A stretch of 64,000 bases of DNA from DATACQ01 sp036555515 (GCA_036555515.1 DATBLC010000172.1:1-64000), one strand, 5' to 3'. Numbered from the stretch's first letter, positions 1-8,684 are shown. A program made the numbers and translations. Notes: a model not told the origin generated them from the letters alone.

Positions 1-1419
1 CGCGCCTTTCATCAGACCCGATCCGCCGGGGTAATTATTGAAAAACGATCCGCCGGTGATTTCTCCCGCGGCAAAGAGTCCGCTGATCACATTGCCGCTG
101 GTGTCTTTGACCTCGCATTTTTCCGTAATGCCCAGCCCGCCAAACGTAAAGGTAATGCCGCATGTCACCGGAAAGGCGTAAAACGGCGGCGCATCCAATC
201 GCTGCGCCCAGTTCGACTTCACCGGACTGATGCCGTGAGTGCACTTGCCGTCGTGTTTCGATGGATCGAATGGCGCGTCGTTTACGGCGGCATTGAATTC
301 ATGCACCGTCTTGACGACGTTCTCCCAGTTCAATCCCGGCAACTTTTTTGCCAGTGCTTCGATATTCTCGGCGCTGGCGTGGAATCCGCGGTTGTACTCC
401 GAGCGCAACAATGGACGCGTTTTGCTGTCGAATATTTGGTAGGCGGTCCGCCACGGCAAGCGCAAGACCTCGCGACCGCACTTTGCATAGGTATAGCTGA
501 AAAAGTCCTCGCCTTCATCGACGAATCGTTTGCCGTTAATATCGACCATGATCCCATAAGGGTACGAGTAGCGATGCTCGTAGGCGCACTCCACATCGGG
601 AGCTTCCGCGTCTACCAAAACGGCGTGGCAGCCGCTCCAGTGACCGATGGGCTGCGCGCCGAAAGCCAAGGCAAAATTCAAAACCTCGCCGGAGTTGTAG
701 CGCGAGCCGCGGACTTTCACCAAATCCCACCCCGTTCCAAGATAGCGGGCGCGCATCTCCGGGTTGGCTTCGAAACCGCCGGCAGCCAATACGACCGCGC
801 GGCCTTTGAAGTCCACCTGTCCCTCTTTGGTTTGCACACGCACACCCGTAACCCCGCCCGCTTCATCGAGGATCAGCCCGTTCGCTCTCGCGTCATAGAG
901 GATTTCGATGCCGTTGTTTTCAGCGGCCGGGAAAAGCATCTCCACCAGGCCGAGGCCGCCGTCATTGACTGAAATCACACGGCCGGAGGGAAATTTTATT
1001 TTCTGCCCCATTTTGATGGCATGCGTGCTCGTCGAGAGAATCCACTTGACGTTCATTTCCGTCAGCCATCGCGCCGTCGCGTAGGATTGGTCGACGAGGA
1101 TGTTGGTGAGTTTCTTATCGGCGGCATACTCGGTCACTTGCATGACATCCTGGAAGAATGCCGCGTTGGAATAAGTACCGACATCCATTTTTGCCGCTTC
1201 TTCGTCCGTCAAGTCGGGCAGCATCGGACGCATGTCGTCCAGACTGTTGTACGTGAAGCGAAAACCGCCGCCGGAAAAACGCGTGTTTCCTCCCCGCACG
1301 GGTTTGGGACACTTGTCCAAAAGCAGCACGCGCGCTTCTTGTTGTCGCGCCGCCAGAGCGGCGGTCAATCCGGCATTGCCCGCGCCGACCACGATCACAT
1401 CGTAAATCTCTCCTGCCAT
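1..1419 (-). CDS. tcuA: FAD-dependent tricarballylate dehydrogenase-like flavoprotein (3' end outside window)
   Basis: Flavoprotein of the fumarate reductase/succinate dehydrogenase flavoprotein superfamily. The 473 codons in the window start at an ATG with a GAGGAGG ribosome site about 11 bases upstream and run off the left edge. The N-terminus (MAGEIYDVIVVGAGNAG) carries the dinucleotide-binding GAGNAG at residues 12-17. Near the window edge GEITGG and NYPGGSGL match the C-terminal FAD-contact region of the family, so only a short C-terminal piece is missing. TcuA oxidises tricarballylate to cis-aconitate in the family member after which it is named. The substrate here is inferred, since related members act on steroids and other C4/C6 acids. 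No TcuB or TcuC partner is visible. The family call is secure, the substrate is not. Confidence 0.8.
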   Translation of the reverse strand, partial: MAGEIYDVIVVGAGNAGLTAALAARQQEARVLLLDKCPKPVRGGNTRFSGGGFRFTYNSLDDMRPMLPDLTDEEAAKMDVGTYSNAAFFQDVMQVTEYAADKKLTNILVDQSYATARWLTEMNVKWILSTSTHAIKMGQKIKFPSGRVISVNDGGLGLVEMLFPAAENNGIEILYDARANGLILDEAGGVTGVRVQTKEGQVDFKGRAVVLAAGGFEANPEMRARYLGTGWDLVKVRGSRYNSGEVLNFALAFGAQPIGHWSGCHAVLVDAEAPDVECAYEHRYSYPYGIMVDINGKRFVDEGEDFFSYTYAKCGREVLRLPWRTAYQIFDSKTRPLLRSEYNRGFHASAENIEALAKKLPGLNWENVVKTVHEFNAAVNDAPFDPSKHDGKCTHGISPVKSNWAQRLDAPPFYAFPVTCGITFTFGGLGITEKCEVKDTSGNVISGLFAAGEITGGSFFNNYPGGSGLMKGA

Positions 1420-1466
1420 AGTGATTCAAACCTCCTCGACGCACTCAATCCGTCGCAGCAGTGTCA

Positions 1467-1700
1467 TTAGCGGGAAATCTCATCAATGCTCTCGCAGAGA
1501 GCTATCACGTCTTTGATGTTGAGCGGTGTTGCGGCCAATCCGTTACCGAGCAGCAGGGCCAGAAACAGGAACGGGGCCAGCGCCAGCTGCCTGCAGAGAT
1601 TCATCTTCACTCCGGGTTGCAGAAGATAATCAGTCAATTGATAGCCGCTGAGTTGTGCAGTCAAACCAAGCAGTTTTTTCTCGAAGGCGCTGTCTCGCAA
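1467..1700 (-). CDS. Small ORF with a signal-peptide-like segment, doubtful
   Basis: A 77-residue reading frame just upstream of the flavoprotein on the same strand, about 48 bases apart. An internal methionine (MNLCRQLALAP) begins a textbook signal peptide: a basic residue, a long hydrophobic core (FLFLALLLG) and a small-residue end (LAATP). The frame then stops after some 20 further residues. It could be the truncated front end of an exported binding protein, or chance. I recognise no family. Confidence 0.25.
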   Translation of the reverse strand: MRDSAFEKKLLGLTAQLSGYQLTDYLLQPGVKMNLCRQLALAPFLFLALLLGNGLAATPLNIKDVIALCESIDEISR

Positions 1701-1701
1701 G

Positions 1702-1932
1702 AATCATAATCGAAGAGGCTGGGCGAGGGTCAAATCGTGACTTAGGTACTTACGTCGCGAGATCTTGAAACCACTTCGGATCTTCCGTTCAGTCTCAAAT
1801 CTTTTCCCGGATCGCTCTGCGATCGCGGCTCACTAACTCGTCCAAACCTCCAAATCGCTCACTGATCATCCGCTGCTTAAGCCGCTGTATCGATGCAGCA
1901 GCTCCAGCAGGACTTCACGACATCATCTGCCA
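1702..1932. other. Intergenic stretch, nothing recognised
   Basis: About 230 bases between the small ORF and the transposase relic. I see no coding frame with family resemblance, no strong promoter and no terminator hairpin. Confidence 0.4.
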
Positions 1933-2196
1933 TTGTGTAAGCGAAGCACAAGCGCGTGCTCTAAAAGGATGCGCTCGGGCAACGCCTTATGCATTTTGAG
2001 TCCATGGCCAATGGAACGACCACGGGCATGGGTTGATTTCGTAAACGAGTCGGAGCGGGAATCGGAGTTGGAGGATTTACGGTCCAGCATGCAGCGCGGC
2101 CGCCCGTTTGGTAGTGAAGACTGGATGGTCAAAATTGCGCAACAACTTGGCCTTGACTCGACGCTGCATTCCCGCGGTCGTCCGAAACGTTCCTGA
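1933..2196 (+). pseudogene. C-terminal relic of an IS200/RAYT-like (HUH) transposase
   Basis: Only the C-terminal part of a REP-associated/IS200-like transposase remains (87 codons, no proper start). The last 40 or so residues carry the family's typical ending: WPMERPRAWVDFVN, then RGRPFGSEDW, then LGLDSTLHSRGRPKRS. The HUH motif and catalytic tyrosine region that should lie upstream are absent; the preceding bases in all frames do not continue the protein. This is a decayed mobile-element fragment, distinct from the intact transposase near 62 kb, which has a different C-terminal domain. Confidence 0.6.
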
Positions 2197-2351
2197 AAAG
2201 ACTCCCGATCCCTTTAATCCCTCGAATGATCCAAAGCATCGACGCCGAAGCCCTAATCAAGCAAGCAGCGGGAGTATTTCCGGCTAGGCGAGGGCGAGGC
2301 AGAGCTTACCAGGAAACGGGGGCGGCATCGGCAGGAGCGCTTTCATGGACT

Positions 2352-3647
2352 TTAAGGGCATGCCAAGCTCGACGTGCTGTCCGTGCCGGTGGCCTGCTTC
2401 CACCCGGTGAAGTTCAGGAGATTCTCCCCATGCCAAAACATTTCATCGCCGCCACTCTTACAGTAGGTGTTGTTCCCAGCCATAAAATATTTCACCATGG
2501 CCGGATGCTTGCCTCTAACGAAGGTATTTAGTGGTATGCCCCCCCCGCCAATCAAATTGCGAAACCGATTCCCGAATACCTGCGCTGCCGTCGTGGGAAG
2601 ACAGCCCGCGCCGTTTCGGCAGCCGGACTTTAACGCGCTCTCGTCCCTGCCAAAGTCTACGCCCAGCCTCGCCCGGTTGACCTGATTGTTGTTGAACCGG
2701 CAATTAAAGCACCATATGATCTGGACGGCCTTGCCGACGTTCTCGATGATGTTGTTCTCTGCGGTGATGTTTTGCGCCTCATAGTCGCTCACGTGGTTTG
2801 AACTCCCCGCTGCGCCTAGCGAAACGGCCTCCTCCTTCAGATCGTAAAAGTGATTGCGCCGGACAATGTTGTTCCGGGCGTTAAACTTAAAGCCGAACCC
2901 TTTGATCCCCTCGTGAACTTTATTGCCCTCCATAAGCCAGTCTCGCGCCAGCGTGGCGTCAATGGCTTGCTCGTATGGCCCTCGAAACTCATTATTGGAG
3001 ATGACAACCGGCCCGAGCTGCTGCGTGGCTTTGATCGAGTCGCTATCCGACCCGTAGGGACCGATGAACGTGTTGCAGCGTATATGCACGTTGATGGCCC
3101 CGATCTGGATATTGCGGCCCGCCGCGTTGTTGAACGTCAGCCCCTGCACGATGACGCGATCGCCATAGATCTCCATCATCGTCCAGATTTTGCCCGGCGC
3201 GCCCGGCACGTTGCACTCGGCAAACGAACTCTGGCAGGTGCCGTCGAGCGTGACGCGCTCGGTGCCGTAATTGGTGAGCACCACGCTCTCTCCCGCCGTC
3301 TTGCCGTTACCGTTTATCAGTAGCGGCTTAACCGGCTCTCCGGGAAAAAGGCTCAAGGGGAGGATTCGGTAAGTCCCCCGGCGCACCTTCACGGTGACCG
3401 ACTTCGTGCCAAAGCCGCCAGCGCTCGCGTATAATTTTTGCCTCACGGCCTTGGCGCTGAAGTCTTTGAACGGGCAACGCCCGCCTCCCAAATTGGTAGG
3501 GGCCAGCCCGTCGCAGAGAGTGTTACTCGCTCCTGGCTGGTTGATGGCTACATAGTAGGTAGTCTTTGTGGAAGGCGGAGCCGGGCAGGAGGCCGCGCTG
3601 GCGATGGAGGCCAGGCCGACGAAAAGCAAAGTGAGCAGCAGCAGCAT
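2352..3647 (-). CDS. Secreted right-handed beta-helix (pectate-lyase-fold) protein
   Basis: A predicted exported protein of 431 residues. I start it at the ATG directly before the signal peptide (MLLLLTLLFVGLASIASA) and not at the longer frame, whose first 74 residues are low-quality shadow sequence; CGGGGG precedes this ATG. The mature part has the asparagine- and glycine-rich repeat pattern of parallel beta-helix proteins: short strands separated by turns such as GLTFNNAAG, ISNNEF, NIVRRNHFYD, AENNIIENV and RFNNNQV. Ten or so cysteines suggest disulfides outside the cytoplasm. Carbohydrate binding or lysis is a family inference; I see no defined catalytic set. It lies among toxin-antitoxin and transposase relics, so it may be acquired. 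Confidence 0.65.
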   Translation of the reverse strand: MLLLLTLLFVGLASIASAASCPAPPSTKTTYYVAINQPGASNTLCDGLAPTNLGGGRCPFKDFSAKAVRQKLYASAGGFGTKSVTVKVRRGTYRILPLSLFPGEPVKPLLINGNGKTAGESVVLTNYGTERVTLDGTCQSSFAECNVPGAPGKIWTMMEIYGDRVIVQGLTFNNAAGRNIQIGAINVHIRCNTFIGPYGSDSDSIKATQQLGPVVISNNEFRGPYEQAIDATLARDWLMEGNKVHEGIKGFGFKFNARNNIVRRNHFYDLKEEAVSLGAAGSSNHVSDYEAQNITAENNIIENVGKAVQIIWCFNCRFNNNQVNRARLGVDFGRDESALKSGCRNGAGCLPTTAAQVFGNRFRNLIGGGGIPLNTFVRGKHPAMVKYFMAGNNTYCKSGGDEMFWHGENLLNFTGWKQATGTDSTSSLACP

Positions 3648-3775
3648 CCCCCGTTTTTGGTGTCGATCTCCTTGAACAGCTCGTCCCTTAGCTCCTGGAT
3701 CTGCTTGTTGATGTGGAAGATCAGCTCGACCTTGACTTCCTTGATGAGATTTTCCAGCCGCTCGATGTCCCTGTC
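3648..3775 (-). pseudogene. Coiled-coil gene fragment
   Basis: In the frame shifted from the beta-helix gene, about 40 codons read as a clean amphipathic helix (DIERLENLIKEVKVELI, then INKQIQELRDELFKEID). It is bounded upstream by a TAA and has no start codon, and it runs into the beta-helix start in a different frame. It looks like the remains of a coiled-coil protein truncated by rearrangement. I cannot name the parent family. Confidence 0.35.
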
Positions 3776-3837
3776 TTAGGCGAACGTAATCATAAATTCT
3801 TGTACACGTCAAAGAACGCCGCCGTCCCCCGGCCCGT

Positions 3838-3869
3838 AATAGATCCGTATCGATCAGATGCTTAGCCAT
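3838..3869 (-). pseudogene. VapC-like PIN toxin, N-terminal stub
   Basis: The ATG overlaps the stop of the antitoxin-like gene just upstream (TAATG), the usual coupling in vapBC pairs. The first residues, MAKHLIDTDL, match the opening strand of PIN-domain toxins with the first catalytic aspartate. After about ten codons the similarity is lost in every frame, so the toxin is destroyed. Short, so the call rests mainly on the motif plus the antitoxin neighbour. Confidence 0.45.
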
Positions 3870-4054
3870 TAAAAGATCTTCTCCACGCCGCCCTTGCCCG
3901 CTACTTTTTCCAATGACTTGAGAATTTCTTTTCTGAAAACTACGAGATCCAAAGTAGCGTCAATGGCCTCAGTCTTTGCACCCAGAATAGTCTTCGCGCG
4001 GCGAATCTTTTTCTCATCCACATAATAGTTTTTTCGTTTGAGATTCGTTTTGAT
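3869..4054 (-). CDS. VapB-like ribbon-helix-helix antitoxin, start codon unclear
   Basis: A 61-codon frame reading KTNLKRKNYYVDE, KKIRRAKTILGAKTEAID and DLVVFRKEIL, ending KGGVEKIF. This is the pattern of short VapB-type ribbon-helix-helix antitoxins: a beta strand that contacts DNA, two helices, and a basic/hydrophobic tail that wraps the toxin. A GGAGG lies at the correct distance, but the codon there is ATC rather than ATG, so either translation begins at a weak start or the start has mutated. The downstream toxin stub and the coupled TAATG junction support a former vapBC module. Confidence 0.5.
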   Translation of the reverse strand: MKTNLKRKNYYVDEKKIRRAKTILGAKTEAIDATLDLVVFRKEILKSLEKVAGKGGVEKIF

Positions 4055-4627
4055 AGGACCTCCATACAGGCAATAAATTATTCTATACGTATGGATTTAG
4101 AGTTCAAGCGCAATAACAACTTAGCGCTTGATCATGCTCTAACGCACTCCTCGAGCAGAAACTCTCCGACTTGGATCATGCCGTAGCGGAGCGGCCAATC
4201 GAGGATGTTTGGTCCCCTTACCCTTCCCCGCAAGGGCAGAGGGAATTCTTTGACATCGCTTTGATCGAACTAAAGCGAATATATCGGATTAGGGTTACGT
4301 GCTGAGCGGTTGCCGACCGGCACTATGTTCGGCCGCATAAGATTTTGTAGACAGGGTCCAACTTCTTGCGCTCACAACGCCTCCTCGGCTATGTTGCGAA
4401 ACTCAAGAGGGCAGGGGCTCTCCGGGTCTTGTCGGCTGGTTAGCCGAAGTCACGACTGATGCGTTTCGCAACAGGCGTGGTTTGGTGAGCAAGCTCAGCA
4501 CGAACGGAAAATGCTTGGTCATTTCAAACTCAATACCGTCCGCCTCAGGGTCTCGAAGGGTGAACGGTGCTTTTCTCAGCAACCTGCTAAAGTTTCCTGT
4601 CTTTCGGTCCTTTGAAGGAGAATCAAT
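4055..4627. other. Intergenic stretch with a possible short coding relic
   Basis: About 570 bases with no complete gene. On the minus strand near 4132-4218 one frame gives NILDWPLRYGMIQVGE followed by a stop, which looks like the end of a lost protein, but I cannot assign it. The last bases hold the ribosome site of the amidase. Confidence 0.3.
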
Positions 4628-5920
4628 ATGTCAGATTTATTTCGGTTATCAGCGAGTGAAGCCGCGGCACGCATTCGCGCAGGCAACCTGACATCCGAAG
4701 CTTTGGTACGCTCGTGTCTCGAACGGATCGATTCACGGGAACCTCAAGTCAACGCATGGGTCCATTTGGACCGCGATTTTGCCCTGAGGCAGGCCCGGGA
4801 ATGCGACCGGAGCGGGAACCGCGGTGCGATTCACGGAATTCCGTTCGCTGCCAAGGATATTATGGACACGGCTGATTTGCCCACGGAGTACGGGTCTCCC
4901 ATCTACAAAGGCAACCGTCCCGCGTCGGACGCCGCCTGTGTGGCACTGAGCCGTGCGGCCGGCGGAGTGCTGTTGGGCAAGACGGTGACAACCGAGTTTG
5001 CCAGCCGGGTTCCGCTGGGAAGGACCACGAACCCGCACAACCCGCAGCACACGCCCGGCGGTTCCTCGAGCGGCTCCGCCGCCGCGGTCGCTGATCTCAT
5101 GGTGCCGCTGGCTTTCGGCACACAGACTGTTGGATCGGTTATCCGCCCGGCAGCGTTCTGCGGCTGCATTGGATATAAACCGAGTTACGGCGAAGTGAGC
5201 ACGATGGGTGTGAAGCAGAATACCGCATCCTTCGATACCGTGGGGCTTTTCGTTCGCGCTGTCGAAGACCTTCCTCTGTTTCGAGCCGCGGTCACGGGCT
5301 TTGCGCCGAAACCCCTGGCCGCCATTCCCATCAACGAGCTCAAAATCGGCTTTTGCCGCACCATGTTCTGGGACCGCGCGGAGAGTTACACAAAAAATTT
5401 ACTCGAAGAGGCCGCAAGCGGGCTTGCGAAGGCCGGAGCGAAGGTCTCGGACTTCGATCTTGGCGGGCCGTTCAAGGACTTCGAGGCGATGGGCCGGCGG
5501 ATCAACGATTACGAGTTCTCCCGCGCCCTTACCTGGGAACGGAATCATCATTGGGAGCTTTTGAGCGAGTTCCAGCGGGGCAAACTTGCCTCCTGGCTCA
5601 ATGTCTCCTACGAACAATATCGAGAGGCCGAGGCCGTGCTGGGCCAGTGCCGCCGCTATCTCGCCGAAGCCGTAAAGGACATAGACTTGCTGCTCACGCC
5701 AAGTGCCCTCGGTGAGGCTCCGGTAGGATTGGCCAGTACGGGCGATACGTCGTTCAATATCCTGTCCACGTGGACCTATACTCCTTGTGTCACCCTACCC
5801 GTATTTACCGCACCGTCCGGTCTGCCAGTAGGTATCCAGCTCATCGGTCACCGAAATCAGGACCACCGTCTTTTCGAAGGGACCCAGGCTGTCTACCGGG
5901 TGTTCTCGAAATCAACATAA
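4628..5920 (+). CDS. Amidase-signature-family amidohydrolase
   Basis: A 430-residue enzyme of the amidase signature (Ser-cisSer-Lys) family, which hydrolyses carbon-nitrogen amide bonds. The catalytic lysine sits in FAAKDIMDT (about residue 76), the serine-rich GGSSSGS loop at 144-150, and the nucleophile serine in GTQTVGS (about 170). The family norm in that last motif is GG(S), so the valine is a slight departure. The ATG has an AAGGAG ribosome site about seven bases upstream. No GatB or GatC partner is near, and the length suits a stand-alone amidase rather than GatA. The substrate is unknown. There is no signal peptide, so it is probably cytoplasmic. Confidence 0.85.
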   Translation: MSDLFRLSASEAAARIRAGNLTSEALVRSCLERIDSREPQVNAWVHLDRDFALRQARECDRSGNRGAIHGIPFAAKDIMDTADLPTEYGSPIYKGNRPASDAACVALSRAAGGVLLGKTVTTEFASRVPLGRTTNPHNPQHTPGGSSSGSAAAVADLMVPLAFGTQTVGSVIRPAAFCGCIGYKPSYGEVSTMGVKQNTASFDTVGLFVRAVEDLPLFRAAVTGFAPKPLAAIPINELKIGFCRTMFWDRAESYTKNLLEEAASGLAKAGAKVSDFDLGGPFKDFEAMGRRINDYEFSRALTWERNHHWELLSEFQRGKLASWLNVSYEQYREAEAVLGQCRRYLAEAVKDIDLLLTPSALGEAPVGLASTGDTSFNILSTWTYTPCVTLPVFTAPSGLPVGIQLIGHRNQDHRLFEGTQAVYRVFSKST

Positions 5921-6583
5921 TGCCCGACGTTCATCGACGGAAAAGCGACCATGTGATTTTGCACAGGGGAAGCCGGGGTCGATCATTACCTGCGCGTTGA
6001 CTCAAGCTTCACCATTTTGTGGAAAAAGGCGGATGCTGTGGCCGCGGGCTATCTTCCGTAAGGCGAAAGTTGAGTTGGCTGGATGAGGCGGAGTAGCAGG
6101 CTAAAATTCTGTGAAAGGTGCTCCAGCAGAACAGGCGTATAACGCTTTAAGGTGAAAGGCTCAGGAAAGCCGGAGAACCGAAAGGGTCAAGTCCGGTTTG
6201 ACGTGGCGGGGGTTGGAAACGGATTTACGGTGGAGCTAGTAAAGCACCGTCAAACGAACGAGACGGAACAGATAGGCTTCACCTACGGAACACCGCGTCG
6301 ACCCTTACACACTCGGCATCGATGAAGCGTCGCAACGCGCAGCGTCTTTGCCCAACCCTCAGCCTTGCGCTATACGCTGCCGTGGGCGAGGAATTATTTT
6401 TGAACTGTCAGTTGTGGTGATCATCGCCAAATATTCGTCCTTCGGCGAACACACCACGTGCGCCGCGAGCCCAGCCTCAATCGTTGCGTGTCTTTCATTT
6501 CTTCGACTCTTCGACGGCAGCCTCAGGCTTAGCTTTAGACTAGCTTTCCCTCAACTTAAAATGTTTCAATACTGGCTGAATCT
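5921..6583. other. Long intergenic region
   Basis: About 660 bases between the amidase and the next gene. Apart from the hairpin-rich part described separately, I see no gene, terminator or clear promoter. Confidence 0.4.
6105..6300 (+). ncRNA. Structured RNA-like segment, possibly a group II intron relic
   Basis: A run of nested hairpins without a coding frame: GCG-TATAA-CGC near 6135; GGCT-AGCC near 6158; a CCGGA/TCCGG stem at about 6171-6196 enclosing ACC-GAAA-GGT with a GNRA tetraloop; an ACGGTG/CACCGT stem near 6226-6250; and TAGG-CCTA near 6273. The text around the tetraloop stem resembles what is seen beside bacterial group II intron reverse transcriptases, but no reverse transcriptase is present and I cannot define intron ends. 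Strand is assigned from the hairpin texts and is uncertain. Confidence 0.3.
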
Positions 6584-7624
6584 ATGCGCCGCCGCTGGTG
6601 TTCTGCAATCTTTTGTTTGACCTTGCTCATCGCTTGTGCGGGTGTCGGAAACGAGCCGATCTCCGGCCAACCCGCTCATCACGTGGTGGACGGCTTTCGC
6701 AATCTCAATCCGGATTTCCGCCGCCCCTCCGCATGGACCCGCTGGAGCTTCGTTGCGCGCCGATTATGGATGACGACCATCTCGCCGCGGACTTTCGTTG
6801 CGCCGCGCGTCTCCAACGACGGCGCCATCCTGCGTGCCGGCAGTTTGAATCCGAGCATTACCTGGATTGGCCACGCGACCCTGTTAGTCCAGATCAACGG
6901 CGTCAATATTCTAACTGACCCGCAGTGGAGCGAACGAGCAAGTCCGGTCTCGTGGGGCGGCCCGCGCCGCCTAAGCCCTCCCGGGCTCGCATTAGAAGAT
7001 TTGCCGCGCATCGATGTGGTTTTGATCTCCCATGATCACTACGACCATCTGGACCTAAGCACCGTAAAGCGTCTTGCCGCGGCACGCGATCCGCTCTTTT
7101 TGGTTCCGCTCGGTCTCAAGGCATGGTTCGCCAAGAACGGAATGACGCGAGTCGAAGAGATGGACTGGTGGCAGGAGCGCGAATACGGCGCCGTGAAATT
7201 CGTCTGCGTGCCCGCCCAACATTTTTCCCAACGAACATTGGCGGACGCCAACGAACGACTCTGGGCGTCATGGGCGGTGTTGAGCCCCGAGCGGCGGTTT
7301 TATTTCTCGGGCGATACCGGATATTTCGCCGGCTTCAAGGAAGCCGCACAGCGGCTCGGTCCTTTCGACGTCGCGGCGCTCGCCATCGGCGCCTATCTAC
7401 CTCCAGAAATCATGAAGGCTGTGCACCTCACACCGGAAGAAGCGGTGCAGGTGTTCATCGACCTCAACGCCCGCGCGCTTCTCGGCATCCACTGGGGTAC
7501 CTTCGATCTGGCGGAGGAGCCGCTCGACGAGCCACCGCAACGCATGCTAGCCGAGATCCGCCGCCGCAACATCGACTCGTCACGCGCCTGGATCTTCAAG
7601 ATCGGTGAAACGCGCCCCTGGTAA
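6584..7624 (+). CDS. MBL-fold hydrolase, NAPE-PLD/UlaG-like lipoprotein
   Basis: A 346-residue metallo-beta-lactamase-fold hydrolase of the kind related to N-acyl-phosphatidylethanolamine phospholipase D. The N-terminus is a short basic and hydrophobic signal ending in a lipobox (LIAC, cysteine 18), so it is probably lipid-anchored in the periplasm. Metal-binding residues are visible: GHATLLVQ with TDP near 97-113, HDHYDH at 150-155, PAQHFS near 207, and FSGDTGY. The C-terminal GIHWGTFDL supplies the last histidine. This layout is typical of the family. The substrate is not predictable; a phosphodiester or lipid is possible. It has no operon partner on the same strand. Confidence 0.8.
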   Translation: MRRRWCSAIFCLTLLIACAGVGNEPISGQPAHHVVDGFRNLNPDFRRPSAWTRWSFVARRLWMTTISPRTFVAPRVSNDGAILRAGSLNPSITWIGHATLLVQINGVNILTDPQWSERASPVSWGGPRRLSPPGLALEDLPRIDVVLISHDHYDHLDLSTVKRLAAARDPLFLVPLGLKAWFAKNGMTRVEEMDWWQEREYGAVKFVCVPAQHFSQRTLADANERLWASWAVLSPERRFYFSGDTGYFAGFKEAAQRLGPFDVAALAIGAYLPPEIMKAVHLTPEEAVQVFIDLNARALLGIHWGTFDLAEEPLDEPPQRMLAEIRRRNIDSSRAWIFKIGETRPW

Positions 7625-7679
7625 ATAATTCAGCGCTCTAATAGACCCCGCTTAGCACCTCGACCTTGGGCCGGACACC

Positions 7680-8435
7680 TCACAGAGTGCCGGCCAACTT
7701 GGCGATTGCCTGCGAGGCGCCCTTGTCGATCGGGTCCCCGTGGCCGAAGACGGCGCGCTGGAATGTGAGTTTCGCCAACTTCTTCACACTCTGGTGCGCC
7801 TGGGCCATGTCGGCGGTGTACTGGGGATTGGGACCGCCGAGCTTGTTGTCCATGTTGTTCATGGCGTCGCCCAGGATGAGCAGCGACCCGGCCGGATCGA
7901 ACACGCATACGTGACCCGGTGTGTGACCGGGTGTCGCGATCACGCGCAGGCCGAACACTTCGTCGTTGTCACCGACCGCCTTGATCGGGCGCGGTGACTT
8001 GATCTGCGGGATATCCGCGGCGCCGGCGTACGCCGTTGCCTTGGCGGCTGCTGCCAGTACCTCCCCAACGCTGCCAATGTGATCGGGATGATAGTGAGTC
8101 AAGATCACGTGATGAACTGCATCCCAACCCAGGTCAGCGGTGCGAATGACGTCCGCGATCTTTGACGCGTTGTTGGGCGTGCCGGTATCGACGACGGTTG
8201 CCTCCTTGCCCCGGATCAGGACGTAGGCGTTGACGAAGCCCAAGTTGACCCGAAGGGCTTCGGCTGGCCCCAGGTTCTGAGCGTGGGCGACCCCGATCGC
8301 GAGATCGCGGTCCCCGATGGCGACACTCCATCCCCTGCGCCCGAGGCCGAAATTGAGCTCGCTCCATACCGCAAAACTGCCCAAGGCGACCTGGGCCAAC
8401 CACGTTCGGCGACTGATTTGCCGAGTTTTCTGCAT
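7680..8435 (-). CDS. Tat-exported MBL-fold metallo-hydrolase
   Basis: A 251-residue metallo-beta-lactamase-fold protein. Residues 8-20 (SRRTWLAQVALGS) form a twin-arginine signal, so the folded enzyme is probably exported with its metals bound. The zinc ligands HYHPDH are at 114-119, followed by GHTPGHV and LGDAMN, with FGHGDP near the C-terminus, the standard set for this fold. The ATG is preceded by GGAGG at a good distance. It converges with the lipoprotein MBL gene (7624), with no obvious terminator between them. Substrate unknown; glyoxalase II-like, quinolone-lactonase-like and beta-lactamase-like members share this motif set. Confidence 0.8.
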   Translation of the reverse strand: MQKTRQISRRTWLAQVALGSFAVWSELNFGLGRRGWSVAIGDRDLAIGVAHAQNLGPAEALRVNLGFVNAYVLIRGKEATVVDTGTPNNASKIADVIRTADLGWDAVHHVILTHYHPDHIGSVGEVLAAAAKATAYAGAADIPQIKSPRPIKAVGDNDEVFGLRVIATPGHTPGHVCVFDPAGSLLILGDAMNNMDNKLGGPNPQYTADMAQAHQSVKKLAKLTFQRAVFGHGDPIDKGASQAIAKLAGTL

Positions 8436-8602
8436 TGAGCACCTCCAGACTTCAAGAAAGCGCGGTTGTCATACACACGGTAAACATTCAGGACTCTCTC
8501 GCCTCATCTTCCTAAAGTCAATCGCGTGCGAGTACTCATTTTCCAGTTCTAACTGAGTCATTTTCGCTGCAAGGATTTTCTATCCGCGGTAGTGGTTTAT
8601 TT

Positions 8603-8684
8603 AGGGAAAGATCTCTCACTTCGTTCGAGATGACAGCTCCCGTATTTTGATGTCATTCCGAGCGCATGCGAGGAATCTTTCCCT
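8603..8684. repeat. Palindromic REP/BIME-like intergenic element
   Basis: AGGGAAAGAT at the left and ATCTTTCCCT at the right are inverted, as are GATGACA and TGTCATTC inside, so the 82 bases can fold on themselves. Each arm also contains a small hairpin (ACTTCGTTCGAG; CGAGCGCATGCG). The GTGGTT and AACCAC outside extend the dyad. Confidence 0.55.

Noticed and set aside
235..972. Long plus-strand open frame of 245 codons
   Set aside because: It is the antisense shadow of the flavoprotein on the minus strand, which has a ribosome site and family motifs.
4628..5920. GatA subunit of the tRNA amidotransferase
   Set aside because: No GatB or GatC nearby, and the sequence and length match stand-alone amidases better.
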